DNA from: Cellulomonas endophytica
Lineage (GTDB): Bacteria > Actinomycetota > Actinomycetes > Actinomycetales > Cellulomonadaceae
Reading direction: 5' to 3'
DNA length: 40,104 nucleotides
Assembly: GCF_004123805.1 (NCBI RefSeq)
Contig: NZ_RWJX01000034.1
Span: forward strand, 1-40,104
Position 1 is the first letter of the stretch. The number at the start of each line of letters is the position of its first letter. Made by a program: the position numbers and the translations under genes. This document shows, in pieces, positions 24,534-32,617 of this stretch. Under the pieces are notes generated by a model. The model worked only from the letters and a program-made list of their open reading frames with translations. It ran no database searches and was not told where the DNA came from.

Positions 24534-24541
24534 ATGTTCGA
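24526..24541 (-). promoter_or_regulatory. LexA SOS box at dinB
   Basis: Minus-strand TCGAACATGTGTTCGT has the actinobacterial and Bacillus LexA core CGAAC-N4-GTTCG without mismatch and matches 11 of 12 positions of TCGAAC-N4-GTTCGA. It overlaps the upstream GTG candidates of dinB. No other copy of this core was noticed in the window. Confidence 0.82.
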
Positions 24542-24628
24542 CCCGACCACCGACACGGCGCCAGGCCCGACGCCCGGCGACGCGTGCCGCCGGCCCGGGC
24601 CCGGGGCGAGGGCCGGCGCGGCCCCGGC

Positions 24629-25063
24629 CTACGGCTGGTCGGCCAACGGGATCCCGAGGACCCGACGCGGGGGCGGCGGGAGGAGGTCGGCCCCCGCGGA
24701 CGCCGGCGGGAAGCCGTCGTCCGGCCGGGGCCCGGCCCTCACGCGCCAGAGGTCCCCGTCGCGGTGCACCCACCCGGCCACGACGAGCCGCGTCCCTGCC
24801 GCCCCCGCGAGCCGGTCGTGCAGGGCGGGCGCGTGGTCGGGCGGCACGAAGCCGACGACGACGTTGCGCCAGACGGCGACGACCCGTGCCCCCGCCCCGG
24901 CCTCGAGGGCCAGGTCGGCGGCGACGGGCGCGCGGGCCGCCCGCTCCGCCGCCCGGAGGACCCCGACGAGGGCGGTCTGCAGCGCCGCCGCCTCGCCGAG
25001 CCCGAAGGCCTCGTCGGGACGCAGCTCGACGCGCAGGACGGGCCGGCGTCGGAGGATCCCCAC
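24629..25063 (-). CDS. Hypothetical protein upstream of dinB
   Basis: A 144-residue protein I do not recognise. The N-terminus is basic (GILRRRPVLRVELRPDEAFG) and is followed by an alanine-rich helical part. The segment VVAVWRNVVVGFVPPDHAPA then leads into VVAGWVHRDGDLWRVRAG, a mostly beta-strand region that faintly recalls HIRAN-like domains; that resemblance is weak. The C-terminus is proline-rich, ending RRVLGIPLADQP. The GTG at 25063 follows the ABC-F stop by 59 bases on the same strand. It could be co-transcribed with the ABC-F gene, but the SOS box gives dinB its own control. Codon bias and frame length support a real gene. Confidence 0.6.
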   Translation of the reverse strand: MGILRRRPVLRVELRPDEAFGLGEAAALQTALVGVLRAAERAARAPVAADLALEAGAGARVVAVWRNVVVGFVPPDHAPALHDRLAGAAGTRLVVAGWVHRDGDLWRVRAGPRPDDGFPPASAGADLLPPPPRRVLGIPLADQP

Positions 25064-25122
25064 GGCCCCAGCGTGCCACGCCCGTGCCGGACGGGGCCGC
25101 GGGCGGGCGCCGTGAGCCGCCC

Positions 25123-26769
25123 TCAGCCCGCCGCCACCTCGGTGACCTCCCCGTCCTCCACGTGCAGGCGCCGCGTGAGGCGGACGGTCTCGAGCATCCT
25201 GCGGTCGTGCGTGACGAGCAGCAGGGTGCCCTCGAAAGTGTCCAGCGCCGCCTCGAGCTGCTCGATGGCGGGCAGGTCCAGGTGGTTCGTGGGCTCGTCG
25301 AGCACGAGGAGGTTCACGCCGCGGGCCTGGAGCAGCGCCAGCGCGGCCCGGGTGCGCTCCCCCGGCGAGAGCGAGGCAGCCGGCCGCGGCACGTGGTGGC
25401 GGCCGAGCCCGAACTTCGCCAGCAGGGTGCGCACGTCGGCGTCCGGCCAGTCCGGCACCTCCCGCGCGAAGGCGGCGACGAGCGGCTCGTCGCCCTCGAA
25501 CGCGGCCCGCGCCTGGTCGACCTCCCCGACGAGCACCGCCGGCCCCAGCCCCGCGTCACCGGCGTCGGGATGGACCCGTCCGAGCAGCAGGCCGAGCAGC
25601 GTGCTCTTGCCGGCGCCGTTCGGCCCGGTCACCGCGACCCGGTCCTGCCAGTCCACCTGCAGGTCCACGGGCCCCAGCCGGAACCCGCCCCGCTCCACGA
25701 CGGCCGCCCGCGCCGTGGCCACGACCGCCCCCGAGCGGGGCGCGGTGGCGATGCTCATCTGGAGCTGCCACTCCTTGCGCGGCTCCGCGACCGTCTCCAG
25801 CCGCTCGATCATGCGCTCCGTCTGCCGGGCCTTGGCCGCCTGCTTCTCGGAGGTGGCGCCGCGGAACGCCTTCACGTGCTTGTCGTTGTCCGTGGCCTTG
25901 CGGCGGGCGTTGCGGACCCCCTTCGCCATCCAGGCGCGCTGCATCCGCGCCCGCGCCTGGAGCGCGTCGAGGCGCGAGGCGTAGCCCTCGTAGGCCTCCC
26001 GGGCCTGCCGCCGCGCGACGGACCGCTCCTCCAGGTAGGCGTCGTAGCTGCCGCCGTAGAGGCGCACCTGCTGCAGGCTGCGGTCGATCTCCACCACGGA
26101 CGTCACCGTCCGGGAGAGGAACTCGCGGTCGTGGCTGACGACGACCACGGGCGCCGTGGCGCGGTCGACGAAGCCCTCGAGCAGGTCCAGCCCGTCCGCG
26201 TCGAGGTCGTTCGTCGGCTCGTCGAGCAGATACAGGTCGAAGCGCGAGAGCAGCAGCGCCGCGAGGCCGACGCGGGCCGCCTGCCCGCCCGAGAGCGCCG
26301 TCATGGGGGCGTCCACGCCGACGCCGAGGCCCACCTCGTCGGCGACCTGCTCCAGGCGCGCGTCCAGGTCGGCGCCGCCGAGCGCGAGCCAGGTCTCCAG
26401 CGCGGTGCCGTACCGGTCGTCGGCCCCGTCCTCGCCGGCGCCGAGCGCGTCGGCGGCGGCGTCCATCGCGGCCTGCGCCGCGGCGACCCCCGTCCGGCGT
26501 TCGAGGTGCGCGCGCACGCTCTCCCCCAGCAGCCGCTCGACCTCCTGCGCGAGGTACCCCAGCTGGGCGGTCGGCGGCGACACGCCGACGGAGCCCGCGT
26601 CGGGGACCCGACGGCCGGCGAGGACCTGCAGGAGCGTGGACTTGCCCGCGCCGTTCGGCCCGACGAGCCCGACCACGTCACCGGGCGCGACGACGAGGTC
26701 GACCCCCGCGAACAGCTCCCGGTCGCCGAAGCCGACGGCCACCCCCTTCGCCTGCACGGTCGCCGCCAT
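25123..26769 (-). CDS. ABC-F family ATP-binding protein
   Basis: A 548-residue soluble protein with two ABC domains and no membrane segments, the layout of ABC-F ribosome-associated ATPases (EttA, Uup, antibiotic-resistance types). Domain 1 has GPNGAGKST, LSGGQAARVG and LLDEPTNDLD. A charged linker follows (ARMQRAWMAKGVRNARRKATD onward), corresponding to the P-site tRNA interaction motif region. Domain 2 has GPNGAGKST, a divergent signature LSPGERTRAAL and LVLDEPTNHLD. Family members bind the ribosomal E site and adjust translation or expel drugs; which one this is cannot be told from sequence. The ATG at 26769 begins at the first strand. A terminator-like hairpin at 26789-26818 separates it from the glycosyltransferase pair. 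Confidence 0.88.
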   Translation of the reverse strand: MAATVQAKGVAVGFGDRELFAGVDLVVAPGDVVGLVGPNGAGKSTLLQVLAGRRVPDAGSVGVSPPTAQLGYLAQEVERLLGESVRAHLERRTGVAAAQAAMDAAADALGAGEDGADDRYGTALETWLALGGADLDARLEQVADEVGLGVGVDAPMTALSGGQAARVGLAALLLSRFDLYLLDEPTNDLDADGLDLLEGFVDRATAPVVVVSHDREFLSRTVTSVVEIDRSLQQVRLYGGSYDAYLEERSVARRQAREAYEGYASRLDALQARARMQRAWMAKGVRNARRKATDNDKHVKAFRGATSEKQAAKARQTERMIERLETVAEPRKEWQLQMSIATAPRSGAVVATARAAVVERGGFRLGPVDLQVDWQDRVAVTGPNGAGKSTLLGLLLGRVHPDAGDAGLGPAVLVGEVDQARAAFEGDEPLVAAFAREVPDWPDADVRTLLAKFGLGRHHVPRPAASLSPGERTRAALALLQARGVNLLVLDEPTNHLDLPAIEQLEAALDTFEGTLLLVTHDRRMLETVRLTRRLHVEDGEVTEVAAG

Positions 26770-26788
26770 GCGCCCATCCTGCCGCCCG

Positions 26789-26818
26789 CGCCGGGCCGGG
26801 GGGACCGGGGGCCCGGCG
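26789..26818. terminator. Hairpin between the GT2 pair and the ABC-F gene
   Basis: CGCCGGGCC (26789-26797) and GGCCCGGCG (26810-26818) are perfect reverse complements with a 12-base loop. It lies 10 bases after the stop of the small membrane protein gene (minus strand) and about 20 bases before the ABC-F start, a fitting place for a terminator. Confidence 0.5.
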
Positions 26819-26827
26819 GCGACGCCG

Positions 26828-27163
26828 TCAGGCGGCTGGCCCGGGCACGACGGGCACGTCGGCCCGCGCGCCGTGACCCGGCTCGCTCGGCGCCCCCGCC
26901 GGACGGGCGCCGGCACCGGCGGCCGGACGGCATAGGCGCGGGCCGGTCCAGCCCTCGGGGTAGATGCTGCGGTCCTCGGCGCGCCGGTTGTCCCGCTGGA
27001 ACCAGGTGGACGGGTAGACGCGGGGCAGCACCTTCGCCAGCGCCAGCGCGGCGTACATCACCGTGTTGATGGTGACGAAGGCCGCCAGGACGCGGGCCGG
27101 GCCGGCGTCGAGCACGGACGCGGGCACGACCGCGTGGGCCGCTGCGACCAGGGGTCCGGTCAT
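26828..27163 (-). CDS. Small membrane protein translationally coupled to the GT2 gene
   Basis: A 111-residue protein whose ATG shares the sequence ATGA with the TGA stop of the upstream glycosyltransferase, a strong sign of translational coupling. Residues about 24-50 (RVLAAFVTINTVMYAALALAKVLP) form one transmembrane helix, preceded by a short hydrophobic stretch. The following VYPSTWFQRDNRRAEDRSIYPEG is charged and aromatic and looks conserved in character. The last ~40 residues are Ala/Pro/Gly-rich. I do not recognise a family. A role as partner or export subunit of the glycosyltransferase is inferred only from coupling and topology. Confidence 0.65.
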   Translation of the reverse strand: MTGPLVAAAHAVVPASVLDAGPARVLAAFVTINTVMYAALALAKVLPRVYPSTWFQRDNRRAEDRSIYPEGWTGPRLCRPAAGAGARPAGAPSEPGHGARADVPVVPGPAA

Positions 27164-28815
27164 CGGGGGGTCACCGCCTCGCGCGCCGGCTCGCCCGCCG
27201 CGCGCTGGTTGATGGTCCCCGTGGGCGCGGGGGCGGCGACGGGCGCCGGGGTCGGGGCGAGGCCGGTGCCGCCGGCGCCGTGGACGACGTGCTTCCAGTC
27301 CGCCTGCCGCCCGAGGGAGATGTCGACCACGCCCTTGACGAAGACCACGTCGAGGAAGGCGTCGAAGAACAGCTCCGGGAACAGGGACAGCGCCAGCAGC
27401 CGGGCGCGCCAGCCGCCGTGCCAGACGGTGACGACCCGCTCGACGACGAACACCGCCCCCAGCCCCATCCAGAACGGGAACCAGATCCACCCGTCGGAGC
27501 TCAGGAGGGTCAGGCCCATGAGGAGGAAGTACGAGGCGAGCGCGATGACGCCGTACCCGATGCCGAGCTGCTGCGCCCAGTAGCGGAAGGTCCGGGGCGT
27601 GGTGCCGTAGGCGCCGAGGTTCTCCAGGGCGCCCCGCTGCCACCGCAGGCGCTGCGCCCACAGCGCGCGCCACGTCGGCATGACCTCCGTGACGACCGTG
27701 CACTCCTGCGGCGAGATCATGAGCGCGCCCAGGGACTTCAGGGCCAGCGTCAGCTCGTTGTCCTCCGTGAGCGCGGCGGTGTCGTAGACGTCGCCCGGCG
27801 TCCCCGGCAGCGCCGTCCCGCGGCTGGCCGCCACGGTCCGCAGCGCGACGGGGCGGAAGAGGGAGGCCGTCCCGGTGAGGACGAAGACGTGCCCGCGGCG
27901 CCGGCGCAGCTCGCGGGAGTACCGGATGTACTCGTTGCGCTGGAACTGGCCGATGAGACCGGCCCCGTCCTCGCCGTAGAACAGGCCGCCGACCGCCAGG
28001 AGCGCGCGGTCGGAGGTCAGGCGGGCGACCGCGACCTCGAGGAACCCGTCGTCGAGCTGGGTGTCGGCGTCCATCACCATGACGACGTCGTTGTCCCCCT
28101 GGCCGGGGAGCACCTGACGCAGCGCCTGGTTGAGGGCGCCCGCCTTCTTCTTCGTGTTGCCGACGGACTGGATGACCTCGACGCCGGCGGCGAGCGCGAC
28201 CGCGACGGTCCCGTCGGTGCAGTTGTCCGCGACGACGACGACGCGCTCCGGCGGGTGGGACTGGGCCAGGAGCGAGGCGATCGTCGCCCCGATGGAGGCC
28301 TCCTCGTTGTGCGCCGGGATGAGGACCGTGACCGTCACGGGCCCCGCCCACCGACCGCGGTTGCCGGCCATGACGTTCTTCGGCGACAGCGGGTCGTGGC
28401 GCACGTCGGCCGAGCGCCGGGAGCGGGCCGCGATGCGCTGCTCGAGGAGCGCCACGCCGGAGGCGAGGAGGACCGCGAGCGCGACCGCCGCGAGCAGCAC
28501 CCGCGCGGTCGGCATCTGCGTGTCGTAGAGGACCTCCCACAGGCCGAGCAGCGTCGTGCGCTCCGGCCTCTGCGCCTCCGGGACGCCGCGCCCGACGGCG
28601 AGCCACAGGACCGTGGCCGCCGTACCGGCGACGAGGAGCACGACGAGCCCGATGACCCGCTGCAGCCAGGGCACCGGGGCCGGCGCCACGGGGAGGGGGT
28701 CGGTGGTGCTCTCGCGCTCCGGTACGGCCGCCTGCGTCGGCAGGAGCCCGCCGGTCGGCGGCCCGGCGTGTCCCGTGGCGCGGTCGACGGTCGTCGCGTC
28801 GCCCGTCTGCTCCAT
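27160..28815 (-). CDS. Membrane glycosyltransferase family 2 (processive synthase type)
   Basis: A 551-residue inner-membrane glycosyltransferase. After a disordered N-terminus come two transmembrane helices (about 52-75 and 103-122). The GT-A domain begins at VTVTVLIPAHNEEASIG (about 160). It shows VVVADNCTDGT, the DADT metal-binding motif (about 249-252), TEDNE with the catalytic-base position (350-354) and QRLRWQRG (388-395), the QxxRW motif of processive synthases such as hyaluronan, chitin and cellulose synthases. Four or so C-terminal helices follow. No PilZ domain is seen, so direct c-di-GMP control is not indicated. The ATG at 28815 has GGGGAG upstream. The product is probably a surface polysaccharide or glycan, of unknown kind. 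Confidence 0.87.
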   Translation of the reverse strand: MEQTGDATTVDRATGHAGPPTGGLLPTQAAVPERESTTDPLPVAPAPVPWLQRVIGLVVLLVAGTAATVLWLAVGRGVPEAQRPERTTLLGLWEVLYDTQMPTARVLLAAVALAVLLASGVALLEQRIAARSRRSADVRHDPLSPKNVMAGNRGRWAGPVTVTVLIPAHNEEASIGATIASLLAQSHPPERVVVVADNCTDGTVAVALAAGVEVIQSVGNTKKKAGALNQALRQVLPGQGDNDVVMVMDADTQLDDGFLEVAVARLTSDRALLAVGGLFYGEDGAGLIGQFQRNEYIRYSRELRRRRGHVFVLTGTASLFRPVALRTVAASRGTALPGTPGDVYDTAALTEDNELTLALKSLGALMISPQECTVVTEVMPTWRALWAQRLRWQRGALENLGAYGTTPRTFRYWAQQLGIGYGVIALASYFLLMGLTLLSSDGWIWFPFWMGLGAVFVVERVVTVWHGGWRARLLALSLFPELFFDAFLDVVFVKGVVDISLGRQADWKHVVHGAGGTGLAPTPAPVAAPAPTGTINQRAAGEPAREAVTPR

Positions 28816-28987
28816 GTGCTGCTCCCCCTCGCCCGGTCGCGGCTGCTGCTCGCCACGGCTCGGGTCCCCCCATCGGCGGGAGAGGTCCGGCGTGCGCCGA
28901 CCGGCGCGTGCGTCACCCCGGCGGCGGTGCGGGACCACCCGGACGAGGGGTGCCCGGGCCGGGCGGGATGCCGGGCGCACTGCCGGG

Positions 28988-29030
28988 CGCGGGTCGGGCG
29001 CGGGTCGGGCGCGGGTCGGGCGCGGGTCGG
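28988..29030. repeat. 11-bp x 4 tandem repeat upstream of recC
   Basis: CGCGGGTCGGG is repeated four times head to tail (28988-28998, 28999-29009, 29010-29020, and 29021-29030 lacking the last G). It lies between the divergent GT2 and recC genes, 62 bases before the recC GTG. The 11-bp period puts each unit on the same face of the helix. The remaining 276-base intergenic region shows no gene and no promoter that I can support. Confidence 0.85.
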
Positions 29031-29092
29031 CGCAGGGCCGGCTGTGGACGCCCGGGGCGCCCGTGTCGGCGGGGCTCCGTAGGGTGCGGTCC

Positions 29093-32000
29093 GTGGCAGA
29101 GGATCCGTCCCCGGTGCCGGTCCGGGCAGGGGGCAGCGCGGGCGGGGCGCTGCTCCTGCACGTCGCCGAGCGGACGGACGTGCTGGTCGAGGGGCTGGCG
29201 GACCTCCTCGCCGCGCCCGGCGCGGACACCTTCGCCCCGGAGGTCGTCGCCGTGCCGACCCGGGGGGTGGAGCGCTGGGTCGCGCAGCGCCTCGCGCGTC
29301 GTCTCGGCACCGCGGCGAGCGGGGGTGCGCCCGGGGCCGGGGGCCCGGCCGACGGCGTCTGCGCGAACGTCCGCTTCGACCCGCCCCGGCGCCTCGTCGC
29401 CGACGTCCTCGCGGCGGCCGGCGGCACCGCGGCCGCGGACGACCCGTGGCGGGCGGACCGGCTGGCGTGGGAGGTGCTCGCGGTCCTCGACGCCTCCGCG
29501 GGGCAGCCCTGGCTCGCCCCCGTCGCCCGCCACCTCGGCGCGGACGGGGACGGCACGGAGGGCGACGAGGTGCGGCGCGGCCGGCGGCTGCGTCTGGCCC
29601 AGCGCGTGACCGACCTGCTGGTGCGGTACGACGAGGCGCGGCCCGCCCTCGTGCGGGCGTGGGCCGACGGTGCCGACGAGGACGGCGCCGGCGAGCCCGT
29701 GCCGCCGGACCTGCTGTGGCAGCCCCGGCTGTGGCGCGCCGTCCGGTCCCGCCTCGGCACGCCGGCCCCGGCCGAGCGCCTCGTCGGGGCGCTGCGACGG
29801 CTGGCCGACGAGCCGGGCCTGGTCAACCTGCCGCCCCGGCTGTCCGTCCTCGGCGCGACCGCCCTGCCCGAGGCGCACCTGGACGTCCTCGGTGCGCTGG
29901 CGCGGCACCGCGAGGTGCACCTGTGGCTCCCGCACCCGTCCCTCGCGCTCTGGGAGCGCACCGCGCGCACGCCCGTCGGCCTGCCCCTGCGGCGGGCGGA
30001 CCGGGTGCGCCCGGCGCGGCACCGCCTCCTCGCCGCGATGGCGGGTGACGTGGACGAGCTGGCGCTGCGCCTGCTGGCCCGGCCCGTGGCGGTCCGGACG
30101 CTGCCGACCCCGGCGCCGGCGCCGACCGTGCTCGGCGCGCTGCGGGCGGCCGTCTCCGAGGACCGCCGGGGCGGCCCCCGGCACCGCGCCGCGGCCGACG
30201 ACCGCACGGTGCAGGTGCACGCCTGCCACGGGCGGGCCCGGCAGGTGGAGGTGCTGCGCGAGGTGCTCGTCGGCCTGCTCGCGGACGACCCGACCCTCGA
30301 GCCCCGCGACGTGGTGGTGATGTGCCCGGACGTGGAGGCCTTCGCGCCGCTCGTCGAGGCCGCCTTCGGGGCGCCCGGGCGGCCGGCGGGCGCGCCGTCG
30401 CCCGCGGTCCCGGGCGGGGGGCCGGCCGCGGACGCGGGGACGGCCGGGGCGCCGGAGCACCCCGGGCGCCGGCTCCGGGTGCGGATCGCCGACCGGGCCC
30501 CCGCCCGCGCCAACCCGCTCCTGGCGGTCGTCGCGACCCTGCTGGAGCTCGCGGGCTCGCGCGTGCCGGCGTCCGCGGTGGTGGACCTCGCCGGCCGGCC
30601 GCCCGTGCGTCGCCGGTTCGGCCTCGGCGACGCCGACCTCGACCGGGTGCGCGCCTGGGCGGTCGAGGCGGGCGCCCGATGGGGCGAGGACGCTCACCGG
30701 CGGGCGCGGTTCGGGCTGGGCCGGGTCCCGCAGGGGACGTTCGCGACCGCCCTCGACCGGCTCCTGCTGGGGGTCGCCATGGCGGAGGAGGACCAGCGCT
30801 TCGTGGGCGCGGTGCTGCCCGTCGACGACGTGAGCAGCACGGACGTCGACCTCGTGGGGCGGCTCGCGGAGCTGCTCGACCGGCTCACCGCCACGCTGGC
30901 CGACCTCGCCGGGGTGCGTCCCGCGTCGGCGTGGTTCGGCACGCTGGAGCGGGCGCTCGCGCTGCTCACGGACGTCCCCGCCGCCGACCGCTGGCAGGCG
31001 GAGGAGGCCGCGCGGGTGCTCGCGGAGGCGCGGGCGGCGGCCGAGGCCGGTGGCGACCCGGACCTGCGGCTGCCGGACGTCGTCGCCGCGCTCGAGCCCT
31101 GGCTGCGTGCCCGGCCCACCCGCTCGGGCTTCCGCACCGGCGCGCTCACCGTGTGCTCCCTGGCGCCCATGCGGGCCGTGCCCCACCGGGTGGTCGCGCT
31201 CCTCGGACTCGACGACGGCGCCTTCCCGCGCACGGGAGCCACCGACGGGGACGACCTGCTCGCACGCGGCCCCCTCGTCGGCGAGCGCGACCGCCGCCAG
31301 GAGGACCGGCAGCTCTTCCTCGACGCGGTGACGAGCGCGCAGGAGCACCTCGTCGTCGTGCACGCCGGGGCCGACGAGCGCACGGGGGCGCGCCGGCCGC
31401 CGGCCGTCCCCGTCGGGGAGCTCCTCGACGCGCTCGACGACGCCGTCGCCTGGCCGGACGGCCGGACGGCACGCGAGCGCGTGGTCCAGCACCCGTTGCA
31501 GACCGTCGACGAGCGCAACTTCGTGCCCGGCGCGCTCGGGCGGCCCGGGCCCTTCAGCGCCGACGCGGTCGACCTGGCCGCCGCCCGCCGCGCGCGGGGG
31601 CCGCGCACGCCGGCACCCCCCTTCCTGCCGGCGCCGCTGCCGCCCCTGCCGGCCGGGGACGTGGACCTGGAGGACCTCGTCGCGGTGCTCGAGCACCCGG
31701 TCCGCGCGCTCGTCCGCACGCGGCTCGGCGTCGTGCCGCCACGGGACGAGGCCCAGCTCGAGGACCGGCTGCCGCTGGCGCTCGACGGCCTGCAGACGTG
31801 GTCGATCGGCGACCGGCTGCTGCGCGCCGCGCTCGCGGGCGCCGACCTGGACCGAGCCGTCGCCGCCGAGCGGCGGCGGGGCCACGCCCCGCCCGGCGAG
31901 CTGGGCGGCGCGACGATGCGCGAGGTCCGCGCCACGGTGGAGCCCGTCCTCGCGGCCGCGGCGGCGGCCCTCGCGGTGCCGGCGCGGACGCGCGACGTGG

Positions 32001-32617
32001 ACGTGCCCCTGCCCGGCGGCCGTCGGCTCACGGGGACGGTCGAGGGCCTGCGCGGCGACGAGCTCGTGACGGTCGTGTACTCCCGGCTGGCCGCCAAGCA
32101 CCGGCTCCGCGCGTGGGTCCGGCTGCTCGCGCTCGCGGCGGACTCGCCGGAGCGGCCCCTCGCGGCGGCGACGATCGGCCGCGGCGAGGGGACGACCAAC
32201 CGCCAAGCCCGCCTGGAGGCACCCGCGCCGGAGGTGGCACGGCGGATGCTGGCCGGGCTCGTCGCGCTGCACGACCGCGCCCTGCGCGAGGTGCTCCCGC
32301 TCCCCCTCGCCGCGGCCTGCGCCTACGCCCGGGCCCGGTCGGGGCCCGACGCGAGCGAGGCGGACGGGCTCGCGGCGGCACGCAAGGAGCTGGGGACGCC
32401 CGAGCTGCTCGCCCGCCACGCCGGCGGCTTCGAGCTCGACGACGCCTACCACCGCGCGGTGTGGGGTCCCGGCTTCGCCTTCGACGACCTCCTCCTCGAC
32501 CTGCCCGGCGACGTCGACCGGGCGGCCGCCCCGCACGAGGGCACGCGGTTCGGGGCGCTGGCGGTCGCGCTGCTCGGCGACCTGCTCGCCCACGAGACGG
32601 TCACGGTGCTCCGGTGA
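29093..32617 (+). CDS. recC: Exodeoxyribonuclease V subunit gamma (RecC)
   Basis: A 1174-residue RecC subunit. The N-terminal part matches the inactive helicase fold of RecC with VPTRGVERWVAQRLARRLG (about 48-66) and RFDPPRRLVADVL. The middle includes VQVHACHGRARQVEVLREVL, the RecC VHxCHxxxRQVEVLxD motif, then VVVMCPDVEAFAPLVEAAFG. RAVPHRVVALLGLDDGAFPR follows, a clear family signature, with the inactive nuclease-like region at the end. In the RecBCD complex it recognises Chi and splits the strands. The GTG at 29093 starts just before the first conserved segment. It is the first gene of recC-recB-recD, whose stops and starts overlap. Length agrees with the family (about 1,100). Confidence 0.92.
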   Translation: MAEDPSPVPVRAGGSAGGALLLHVAERTDVLVEGLADLLAAPGADTFAPEVVAVPTRGVERWVAQRLARRLGTAASGGAPGAGGPADGVCANVRFDPPRRLVADVLAAAGGTAAADDPWRADRLAWEVLAVLDASAGQPWLAPVARHLGADGDGTEGDEVRRGRRLRLAQRVTDLLVRYDEARPALVRAWADGADEDGAGEPVPPDLLWQPRLWRAVRSRLGTPAPAERLVGALRRLADEPGLVNLPPRLSVLGATALPEAHLDVLGALARHREVHLWLPHPSLALWERTARTPVGLPLRRADRVRPARHRLLAAMAGDVDELALRLLARPVAVRTLPTPAPAPTVLGALRAAVSEDRRGGPRHRAAADDRTVQVHACHGRARQVEVLREVLVGLLADDPTLEPRDVVVMCPDVEAFAPLVEAAFGAPGRPAGAPSPAVPGGGPAADAGTAGAPEHPGRRLRVRIADRAPARANPLLAVVATLLELAGSRVPASAVVDLAGRPPVRRRFGLGDADLDRVRAWAVEAGARWGEDAHRRARFGLGRVPQGTFATALDRLLLGVAMAEEDQRFVGAVLPVDDVSSTDVDLVGRLAELLDRLTATLADLAGVRPASAWFGTLERALALLTDVPAADRWQAEEAARVLAEARAAAEAGGDPDLRLPDVVAALEPWLRARPTRSGFRTGALTVCSLAPMRAVPHRVVALLGLDDGAFPRTGATDGDDLLARGPLVGERDRRQEDRQLFLDAVTSAQEHLVVVHAGADERTGARRPPAVPVGELLDALDDAVAWPDGRTARERVVQHPLQTVDERNFVPGALGRPGPFSADAVDLAAARRARGPRTPAPPFLPAPLPPLPAGDVDLEDLVAVLEHPVRALVRTRLGVVPPRDEAQLEDRLPLALDGLQTWSIGDRLLRAALAGADLDRAVAAERRRGHAPPGELGGATMREVRATVEPVLAAAAAALAVPARTRDVDVPLPGGRRLTGTVEGLRGDELVTVVYSRLAAKHRLRAWVRLLALAADSPERPLAAATIGRGEGTTNRQARLEAPAPEVARRMLAGLVALHDRALREVLPLPLAAACAYARARSGPDASEADGLAAARKELGTPELLARHAGGFELDDAYHRAVWGPGFAFDDLLLDLPGDVDRAAAPHEGTRFGALAVALLGDLLAHETVTVLR

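Noticed and set aside
28815..30513. Upstream extension of the GT2 frame by more than 550 codons opposite recC
   Set aside because: The extension is low-complexity sequence antisense to conserved recC; the ATG at 28815 has a ribosome binding site and starts just before the first transmembrane helix.
30322..32613. Upstream extension of the recB frame through the recC gene
   Set aside because: It is a shifted frame of recC with no family content; the GTGA junction at 32614 gives a full-length RecB.
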